From Algoriphagus lutimaris (GTDB lineage: Bacteria; Bacteroidota; Bacteroidia; Cytophagales; Cyclobacteriaceae): a stretch of DNA of 64,000 nucleotides. A program made the position numbers and the translations under genes. The notes below the pieces were generated by a model, which saw only the letters and a program-made list of their open reading frames with translations, was not told where the DNA came from and ran no database searches. The stretch covers positions 744,001 through 808,000 of the forward strand of contig NZ_JAFIDJ010000001.1 of the NCBI RefSeq assembly GCF_017051705.1, in the 5' to 3' direction. Shown piece by piece: positions 8,659 to 17,200 of this stretch. How positions within the stretch are numbered: position 1 is the first letter of the stretch; every line of letters begins with the position of its first letter.

Positions 8659-9414
8659 ATGGATGTTAGGAGAAGGAAGTTTGTACAAAAAGTCTCGTTA
8701 GTTTTTGGAGCTGTTTCTATTCCTGGATTAAGTTGGGGTATGGGATCCAAGGAAGTTGTAAAAGATACAAAGTCCATTATCCATGTAGGATTAAAGACGT
8801 TGAAGTTTTTTAAGGGAGGAGATTTAGAGTCTAACCAATCCTTGGAGTCAGGACTTACGGTACTTACCCATGTAAGGAATTTTAATTTTTCGGAATTTGG
8901 ATCAAAAAAGATGCTTGATGCTTTATTGTATGGAGGTAATGCAGAGTTAATTGCCAATGAACCAGAATCTTCTGATCTCCCGTGGGTGAATTCCAATTTG
9001 GATGGGAACCCCGAGTTTGTAAAAGACTATCTGATCACGAATAGAATTGGAAAAAAAGTGGGGATTCTAGGTATCGATTTTGAAAAATCCTCTAGAAATA
9101 TAGACGAGACTATTCGATTTGTAAATAAAAAGGCAGACTTTTTAAAGCAGGACTTAGGATGCGAGCAAGTCTATTGCTTATTGACAGATCCAAAGTTAAA
9201 AGATTCTAATAGTTCATGGGAAGGTGTGCTTTCCAAGAGTGATCAAGTGGATGTTTTCTTTGCAACCTGTGCTTCTGCGATAACCAATAATTTGTGGGTT
9301 TTTCCAAACTTAAAAGGAAGACAGACTTTATTAAGTATTCAATCTGAAAGAGAAGAAAATAACTCTGAAATAGAATTGAAAGAAAGTGTAATCAATACCT
9401 TTAAAAAGGATTAA
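8659..9414 (+). CDS. Tat-signal protein resembling a catalytically dead 5'-nucleotidase/metallophosphatase
   Basis: The 251-residue protein begins MDVRRRKFVQKVSL, a twin-arginine-type signal followed by a hydrophobic stretch to about residue 24. The part from about 105 to 215 resembles the metallophosphatase domain of secreted UshA-like 5'-nucleotidases: LPWVNSNLD, then GKKVGILGIDF, LKQDLGCEQVYCLL and VDVFFATCAS. These correspond to FPFINSNY, IKIGVFGVGI, LKKDEKCDFVICLSH and IDLIIGGHTHT. The metal ligands of the family (the D-x-H, G-N-H-D/E and G-H-x-H motifs) are absent, and the protein is about half the usual length. The resemblance is from memory of the family and needs a profile search. 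It lies 65 bases before the first tail-collar gene, on the same strand. Confidence 0.5.
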   Translation: MDVRRRKFVQKVSLVFGAVSIPGLSWGMGSKEVVKDTKSIIHVGLKTLKFFKGGDLESNQSLESGLTVLTHVRNFNFSEFGSKKMLDALLYGGNAELIANEPESSDLPWVNSNLDGNPEFVKDYLITNRIGKKVGILGIDFEKSSRNIDETIRFVNKKADFLKQDLGCEQVYCLLTDPKLKDSNSSWEGVLSKSDQVDVFFATCASAITNNLWVFPNLKGRQTLLSIQSEREENNSEIELKESVINTFKKD

Positions 9415-9479
9415 GAATTTGGATTTTTTCCGATTTAAAATACTAAGAATAAATTTTCATTCATTAAACAATTTTTAAT

Positions 9480-10022
9480 ATGGAACCGACTATAGGGGAA
9501 ATCAGACTATTTGCTGGGAATTTTGCTCCAAGATCATGGTCCTTTTGTAACGGTCAATTATTGGCAATTGCACAGAATCAAGCTTTGTTTTCAATTTTAG
9601 GAACTATTTATGGTGGCGACGGTAGAACCACTTTTGCATTACCTGATTTGAGGGGTAGAGCACCGATTAGCCCTGGTCAAGGCCCTGGTTTATCTTCTGT
9701 CAGTCAGGGGCAAAGAGGTGGAGTTAATTCTGTGAATTTGACCATACAAAATCTGCCGAATCATAACCATACCTTAAATGTTCAAAATGCTGCTGGTACA
9801 AGTGCTTCCCCAGCCCTTAAGGTGTCCGCTAATGCACAGGTACAACTTGAAAGAGGCGGGGATGTATTTAATGTAAATTCCTTTGGGCCTACCCCAAATG
9901 CCACAATGGGGGCTAACTCAATAGGATCTACAGGAGGGAGCATTCCTGTTTCTGTACAAAATCCTTTTTTAGGCATCAATTATATAATTTGTTTATATGG
10001 CATATTTCCTTCTAGGAATTAA
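9480..10022 (+). CDS. Phage tail collar domain protein (microcystin-dependent protein family), copy 1
   Basis: A 180-residue protein starting MEPTIGEIRLFAGNFAPRSW with the tail-collar core F.CNGQLL.I.QN.ALFSILGTIYGGDGRTTFALPDLRGRAPI (residues about 22-64). A Gly/Ser/Asn-rich middle with QNLPNHNH (about 90) follows, then the conserved end NPFLGINYIICLYGIFPSRN. This is the length and layout of the MdpB-like family, which shares the collar domain of phage short tail fibres. There is no signal peptide. It is first of three tandem paralogues. No other phage genes are nearby, so this is not a prophage. The biological role of this family in bacteria is poorly known. Confidence 0.9.
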   Translation: MEPTIGEIRLFAGNFAPRSWSFCNGQLLAIAQNQALFSILGTIYGGDGRTTFALPDLRGRAPISPGQGPGLSSVSQGQRGGVNSVNLTIQNLPNHNHTLNVQNAAGTSASPALKVSANAQVQLERGGDVFNVNSFGPTPNATMGANSIGSTGGSIPVSVQNPFLGINYIICLYGIFPSRN

Positions 10023-10054
10023 ACTTGAATCGCACCTTTAAAATAATTATACAA

Positions 10055-10072
10055 AAACTTAAATTTTTAGAA
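10055..10072 (+). repeat. Leader sequence duplicated before tail-collar copies 2 and 3
   Basis: The 18 bases AAACTTAAATTTTTAGAA lie directly before the start codon of copy 2 (10055-10072) and recur at 10643-10660 before copy 3. This suggests the leader was duplicated with the gene, or that it is a shared translation-initiation or regulatory sequence. Copy 1 has only a loosely similar AT-rich leader. Confidence 0.6.
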
Positions 10073-10073
10073 T

Positions 10074-10616
10074 ATGGAAGGAATGATAGGAGAGGTAAGA
10101 ATTTTCGCTGGAAATTTTCCTCCGAGATCTTGGGCTTTTTGCAATGGTCAATTATTAGCTATTGCTCAAAATTCCGCATTATTTTCGATTTTAGGCACCA
10201 TCTACGGTGGTGATGGAAGAACGACTTTTGCTTTACCGGATCTGAGAGGTAGAGCTGCAATTAGTCCAGGAACTGGTCCAGGGCTTCCAAATATCCCTCA
10301 AGGTTCAAGATCTGGATCGGAGCAAGTTACGTTAACGGTTCAAAACCTACCAAGCCACAACCACCAATTGAATGTCAGTAATGGAGCTGGAACAAGTGCT
10401 ACACCAGTAGGTAATTATCCTGCGGCATCCTCTGTTCAAGTGGAACGAGGAGCGGCACCACATGATGTCAATGCCTATGGAGCAAGTCCTACATCTACTA
10501 TGGCTTCAAATGCGATAGGGAATTCAGGAGGTAATATTCCATTCAATATTAGAAATCCCTATTTGGCAGCGAATTACATTATTTGCCTACAGGGGCTTTA
10601 CCCTTCAAGAAATTAA
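10074..10616 (+). CDS. Phage tail collar domain protein (microcystin-dependent protein family), copy 2
   Basis: 180 residues, colinear with copy 1. The start is MEGMIGEVRIFAGNFPPRSW, followed by the same collar core through GRTTFALPDLRGRAAI, then QNLPSHNHQL and the end NPYLAANYIICLQGLYPSRN. The variable stretch is about residues 95-150 (VGNYPAASS to YGASPTS), as expected if this part is an exposed tip. The gene lies 51 bases after copy 1 and 45 bases before copy 3, so the three are probably one transcript. Equal lengths suggest the proteins could build a hetero-oligomeric fibre; this is inference. Confidence 0.9.
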   Translation: MEGMIGEVRIFAGNFPPRSWAFCNGQLLAIAQNSALFSILGTIYGGDGRTTFALPDLRGRAAISPGTGPGLPNIPQGSRSGSEQVTLTVQNLPSHNHQLNVSNGAGTSATPVGNYPAASSVQVERGAAPHDVNAYGASPTSTMASNAIGNSGGNIPFNIRNPYLAANYIICLQGLYPSRN

Positions 10617-10661
10617 TAACTCTTAAAGTCATTTGAATCATTAAACTTAAATTTTTAGAAC

Positions 10662-11204
10662 ATGGAAGGTACAATAGGAGAAATCAGGATGTTTGGAGGG
10701 AATTTTGCCCCTAGAACTTGGGCGTTTTGCAATGGCCAACTCTTGCCTATATCTCAAAATACAGCATTATTTTCAATCATAGGAACCATTTATGGGGGAG
10801 ACGGAAGAACGACTTTTGCCTTGCCGGATTTAAGAGGTAGAACAGTGATTGGCCCTGGGGCGGGGCCCGGACTATCTGATGTTCGACAGGGAGCAAGAGG
10901 TGGGACTGAGTCAGTGACTCTTTCGACTCAAAATATGCCAAGCCATTCACACACTTTAAATGTGAGTAATGCTGCTGGAACAACCTCTTCACCTGCGAAC
11001 ACTTATTTAGCAAATTCTCAAGTTCAAATAGAGCGAGGAGGTGATACATTTGATGTCATGTCCTATGGATCTACAGCTAATAGTACCATGGGGGGGAGTG
11101 CAATTGGGAATTCTGGAGGAAGTATTCCAGTGAACACTCGAAACCCCTACTTAGGTATATATTATATCATTTGCCTTCAAGGAATATTTCCATCTAGAAA
11201 TTAA
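10662..11204 (+). CDS. Phage tail collar domain protein (microcystin-dependent protein family), copy 3
   Basis: 180 residues again. The start is MEGTIGEIRMFGGNFAPRTW, with the collar core through GRTTFALPDLRGRTVIGPG, QNMPSHSHTL in place of QNLPxHNH, and the end NPYLGIYYIICLQGIFPSRN. It is last of the triplet. A hairpin (11212-11237) follows directly, and after 68 bases the giant surface protein gene begins. All three copies keep the same conserved blocks and vary in the middle, which argues that all three are functional and not decaying. Confidence 0.9.
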   Translation: MEGTIGEIRMFGGNFAPRTWAFCNGQLLPISQNTALFSIIGTIYGGDGRTTFALPDLRGRTVIGPGAGPGLSDVRQGARGGTESVTLSTQNMPSHSHTLNVSNAAGTTSSPANTYLANSQVQIERGGDTFDVMSYGSTANSTMGGSAIGNSGGSIPVNTRNPYLGIYYIICLQGIFPSRN

Positions 11205-11211
11205 ATAGCTG

Positions 11212-11243
11212 CCGGGTAGACAGGGATGTTTACCCGGTATTTA
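11212..11243 (+). terminator. Hairpin between tail-collar copy 3 and the giant adhesin gene
   Basis: A 7-bp stem (CCGGGTA at 11212-11218 with TACCCGG at 11231-11237) is followed by TATTTATTTA. The T tract is interrupted, so it may be a weak terminator or attenuator reducing read-through from the collar genes into the adhesin gene. Confidence 0.5.
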
Positions 11244-11272
11244 TTTAAAAGAAAAGTTAACACCTCTATACT

Positions 11273-14200
11273 ATGAATACTTTTACTGCTCGATATTTAC
11301 TTTTACTCCCTTTCTTGATAGGGATTCATATTTTTAGTCAAGCCCAGACCACCGTTACTTTTGACGAAATTACTACTGCCTCCCATCTTTCCTTAAATGG
11401 AACAAATACTTATGATAATTCAGGGGTCAGGTTTCAAATCTTTTCTGGATCCAATAGCAATGCGAATGTAAGTTCCACTGACAATGGTTTTAATGGTACC
11501 AAAGCACTCGATGATACTAATTTAACTATAGGGGGTGTTACCGGTTGGAAAATCACCAAGGTGGATGCCTCTGATTTTCAATTCATCAGCATTTGGTTGC
11601 AAAATGGCTGTAATGATTGTTCTGCATCTGGTACTGTCAAAGCTTACAAGGATGGAAGCCAGGTTGGGTCAACCGTAAATGTGAATTTTGACAGTGGGAC
11701 AAATGGTGTTAAAAATTTTGTTGCTAATCCTGATTTTTATAGTGTTGATGAGATTAGAATTGAAGGCGTTGATCTCTATGTCTATATAGATAATTTCACT
11801 TTTGGAAGTCCTTACACACCAGTGGACGGAGATCCTCCTGTAGTTTCAAGTATTTCCCTCGTGGGTACTCCTTTAACTACAGCTACCTCAGTAAATTACA
11901 CAGTTACTTTTTCGAAGAATGCCAAAAATGTTACCTCAGATGATTTTGATTTAACTACTGTTGGTACTATTGGTACGGTAGGTGCTGTGACGGGTTCCGG
12001 GACTACTTATAACGTAGCTGTAAATGGAATTGATGGAGAAGGAACTATTCGGTTGGATCTAAAAGCAGGTACGGATATCGCGAATGATGATGATGTCACA
12101 GGAACTCCTGCCTTTACTTTAGGCCAAATTCATAACGTCGGAGAGTGTTTTGTTGAAACTTTTGAAACTGAAACCGATGAGTCTACTACTTTTAGTGGTA
12201 ATGGATTAACCTTTACTTTGGGCACTGGACTGAAGATTGAGAAAAGATTAGGTTTCGGTGCAGGTCCTTCCAATGGGTATATTGCCAATAATTTTACGGC
12301 GGGTACTTTTTCAGTTTCCAGTGGGACGGAGTTTACCATGAAAACCATTGATTTGTTTCTTTCAGACCTAAGCAATGGAAACAACCCCACTGGAACAGGG
12401 ACTTTGGTCATCACCGGTAAAAAAGGAGGAGTTGATCAATTTACCATTACCAAAACAACAGGTTTCCCAACAAATACTGCAATCAATAACGGATTTTTCA
12501 CCCTTGATTTTGCTACCGAGGGACCCGCAAATTATAGGGATACGAATGTGGATGAGTTGGTATTTACCATCAGTGATGGATTTATTGAACTTGCCATTGA
12601 TAATATGAATTTCTGTGAGGCCGCTCCTGATGTTGATTCAGATGCGCCTGCTGTGAACAGTATTTTAAAGGTGGGTAATCCAATTTCTACTGCTACCTCG
12701 GTAGATTTCCAAGTTACTTTTGATGAAAATGCAAATAATGTAACCATTGATGATTTTGATTTGATTAGAACAGGAACGGCCACAGGTGCCATCACTGGTA
12801 TAAGTGGTTCAGGTTCTGTTTATACTTTAAGTGTGACAGGTATCTCTGGGGAAGGTTCTATTCAGGTAAAACTCTTGGCAGGAACCGATATCGCCGATGC
12901 CTTAGGAAATACACCTCCATTTGAATATGTCAATGGTGAGTTGCATTTGGTAGGTGCATGTTATATTGAGAATTTTGAAACTTTCTTGGACGGAGTTACT
13001 TCCTTTACCTCAAATGGGGTAGACTTTACCTTGGGAGGAAATTGGGCTGTGAATGTCAGAAATGGCTTTGGGATTAATAGTTCAGATGTATTTGTCGAAA
13101 ATACAGGAGCCGGAACTTATACGCTAAGTAACAGTGAACCTGTTAGATTTAGTAAAATCGCATTCTTTTTATCTTCTGAGGCTGTTTCCAATCCAAATCC
13201 TACGGATGATGGTACGCTTACCATTAGAGGAATTAGAAATGGAGGGACTGTTTATACCATCACCAAATCCTCTGGATTCCCTACTGACTTTTCTTCAAAT
13301 AATGGATTCTTCTATATTGATTTCTCTACTGAAGGGGGTGCAGACAATTCCGGAACTTTTGTGGATGGGTTAGAAATTGAAATGGGAGGTAGTTTTGTCT
13401 ATTTAGCTTTGGATAATCTTCAGTTCTGTTCTGATTATTCTCCACCTACTGTTTCATTGTCAGTTACTCCTGTCTCTAAATTAGAAGGTACAACTACTCC
13501 GAATACGATAACGGCAACGCTTTCTCAAACATCCACAGAAAATGTAACTGTTAATTTAGGGTTCAGTGGAACTGCAACGGGAAGTGGAGTGGATTATTTT
13601 CTAAGTGCCGCCTCAATAACTATTAATGCCGGAAATACATCAGGGTCTATTACGTTAACCAATGTGCCAGATGTGCTATACGAGAGAGACGAGACAGTAA
13701 TCATAGATGTTACAGGGGTCATCAACGCAGATGAAGACGGAACTCAGCAGGTGACTTATACCATCACAGATGACGACCCTCAACCAACTGCTACCTTGGA
13801 GGTATTGGGTATTTATAATCCAATTACCGATGAAAGTGGTGGTCAAGCTTATGTTCGGGCAATTATAGATGCTGTTGCAGGAACGACGGTAACGGTACCT
13901 CTATCATTTAGTGGAACAGCATCAGGAGGTGGTACGGATTATAGCATTACCGGCTCTACCATCACGCTTTCAGCTGGAGAAATCATGGATAGTATCCGTG
14001 TAACTTCTCAATTTGATGGCATTGAGGAAGGGAATGAGACGATTATCATAGATATGGGTACACCTACGAATGCTACTGAGGGAACTCCAAATCAAGTGAC
14101 CATTACGATTATCGATGAAGATGCGACTCCGCCAACTGGTTACTCAGTTTCCATCGATCAGAGTGTTATTAATAGCGTAAATGAAACTGCAGCTAGTTTT

Positions 14201-17200
14201 ACATTCGCTGGTGCTGAAGTGGGAGCTATCTACAATTATGAATTCACAAGTTCTGGAGGAGGAACTGCTGTTTCAGGATCTGGTACAATAGCTACTGCTT
14301 CAGATCAAATCACAGGAATTGATTTAAGTGGGCTGGGCGATGGTCTCATCACCTTATCAGTATCTTTAGAGGATGGCTTTGGTAATGTAGGCTCTCCGGC
14401 CACGGATACAAAAAATAAGGATACTGTTGTACCAGCTGGATATGCTGTAGCCATTGACTTATTGGGAGAATCTCAGATAAATGTGATCAATGAGACCATC
14501 ATAGAATTCACTGGAACAGGATTGGAAGTAGGGGCAACCTTGAATTACTCATTTACAAGCAATGGAGGAGGTACTCCGGTATCTGGAACCGAAGTTGTTT
14601 CTACTGCCAATCAGACATTTAATAATGGAGGAGCAGGTTATGACCTTTTAGGATTATCAGATGGGATAGTAACCCTCACAATTTACTTGGTAGATCCTGC
14701 AGGAAATCAGGGAGCAAATGCTTCTAATACTGCAGATAAGGATTCGAATCCACCTACAGCGCCATCTACCCCAGATCTTGTCGCTGGCAGTGATTCGGGT
14801 ATTAGTGATACTGATAATATCACCAATGATGTAACTCCAACGTTTGTAGGGACAGCTTTACCAAATTCTACTATTACTCTGAATAGTAGTTTGGATGGGA
14901 ATGTGGGTACAATTCCTGCTGATGGATCGGGCAACTGGTCAATTACTTCTTCGACTTTGTCTTCAGGAATTCATACCATTACTGCTACTGCTACTGACCT
15001 TGCTGGCAATACAAGTCCTTCTTCTCCAGGACTACTAGTAACTATTGATATCTTGGCTCCAACTCCAATTTTGATAAATGGTTTAGCACTCCAATTGGAT
15101 GTGAATGGTAATACGCCAACGATTTTACCAACTGACCTATTAGCTAGCCCGATCACAGATGATTACTCTTCATCCGGAAATATTCAATTAGCATTAGATA
15201 AAACTGATTTTAATTGTTCCGATGTTGGAATTAACAATGTTACGGTAACCGCAACGGATCAAGCTGGGAATTCTGATTTCGCAGTCACAAATGTTTTAGT
15301 TCAAGATTTGATCGGACCAACAATTTTGGCGAAGCCATCTATTACTTTAAATGTGAGTGCATTTGGAACTGTAAGTCTGACCCCTGCAATGGTCGATGAA
15401 GGCTCTTCAGATGCCTGTGGAATCTTATCACAAGTATTGAGCAAAACTATTTTTGATAGAAATGATGAAGGAATAAATAATATTACCTACACCGTTACTG
15501 ATGTAAATGGCAATCCATCCCAAGTAAATGTAGAAGTGACTATTGCGGTGGTTCCGAAAGTATTGAATATTACCGTGGATGCAGGTCAGAGCAAAGTGTA
15601 TGGCGATGCGAATCCTGTGTATACCTTCACTGCCACAGGCTTTGAAGCCGGAGATGATGAGAACATCCTTACGGGATCTTTATCTAGAGCCTCTGGGGAG
15701 AATGTCGGAACATATGCTATTCAATTAGGAACCCTTGATGCGGGTCCAAACTATTCCATCAACTTTACTCCTGCGAATTTTGAGATCACTCCTGCTACAT
15801 TGGAGGTCACTGCTTTTGCAGGACAAAGAAAGGTCTATGGCAATGTGGATCCGACCTTTGCCTTTTTTGCCTTAGGTCTTAAAAATGGGGATTCAGGTTC
15901 CATATTCTCAGGTCAATTAACTAGATCGCCAGGCGAGGATGTGGGCTTCTATGCGATTAGCCAAGGAACTTTGAGTGCCGGAGACAACTATATCATCAAC
16001 TTTAACTCTTCAGATTTTGAAATCACACCTGCTACCTTGGATATCACAGCAGATGCTGGCCAGACCAAGCTTTATGGTGCAGCTGATCCAGTATTCACTT
16101 ATTCAGTGAGTGGACTGAAGAATGGGGATACAGAATCGGTCATCTCAGGGACTCTGACCAGAATAGCGGGCGAAGATGTGGGTACGTATGCGATTCAGCC
16201 AGGAACAATCGATGCAGGATCTAATTACACCATTAACTTCACCTCTGCAGACTTTGAAATCACTCTTGCAACCTTAGATATTACTGCCGAAGCCGGTCAG
16301 ACCAAGGTGTACGGAAATTCAGATCCAATATTTACCTATCAGGTATCCGGTTTACAAAATGGCGATACTGAGGCAGTCCTTAGTGGAGTACTGGCCAGAG
16401 CAGTCGGAGAAGATGTGGGTACCTATGCAATCAATCAAGGTACCCTGGATGCGGGTTCCAATTATACGATCAATTTTACTGGAGCTGATTTTGAGATCAC
16501 TCCTGCTACCTTGGATATTACTGCCGATGCCGGTCAGACCAAGGTGTATGGAGATGCTGATCCGGTATTCACTTATACCGTGAATGGACTCAAAAACGGG
16601 GATACCGAAGCTGTAATTACAGGTGCTCTAATTAGAATAGCCGGAGAGGACGTAGGAAATTATGCGATTCAACCAGGCACCATAGATGCAGGTTCAAACT
16701 ATACGATCAACTTTAACTCTTCAGATTTTGAAATCACACCTGCTACCTTGGATATCACAGCAGATGCTGGCCAGACCAAGGTATATGGTGAAGCTGATCC
16801 AGTATTCACGTATTCAGTGAGTGGATTGAAGAATGGGGATACAGAATCGGTTATCTCAGGGGCTCTGATCAGAATAGCGGGTGAAGATGTGGGACTGTAT
16901 GCGATTCAGCCAGGAACAATTGATGCAGGATCTAATTACACCATCAACTTCATCTCTGCAGACTTTGAGATTACATCTGCAACCTTGGATATTACTGCCG
17001 ATGCCGGTCAGACCAAGGTGTACGGAAATGCAGATCCAATATTCACCTACCAGGTATCCGGTTTACAAAATGGCGACACCGAGGCAGTCCTTAGTGGATT
17101 ATTGGCCAGAGCAGTAGGAGAAGATGTAGGAACCTATGCAATCAATCAAGGTACCCTGGATGCGGGCTCCAATTATACGATCAACTTTACCGGAGCTGAT

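Noticed and set aside
10777-11049. Minus-strand frame of 90 codons inside tail-collar copy 3
   Set aside because: Antisense shadow of the collar gene, with no independent signal.
9480-11204. A prophage or phage tail island
   Set aside because: Only collar-type genes are present, with no capsid, terminase, integrase or tail tube genes; the family is common in non-phage contexts.
16359-17117. Shifted-frame open frames of 74-78 codons inside the MBG array (16359-16583 and 16881-17117)
   Set aside because: They arise because the repeat DNA has the same alternative frame in each unit; composition is unlike a protein.
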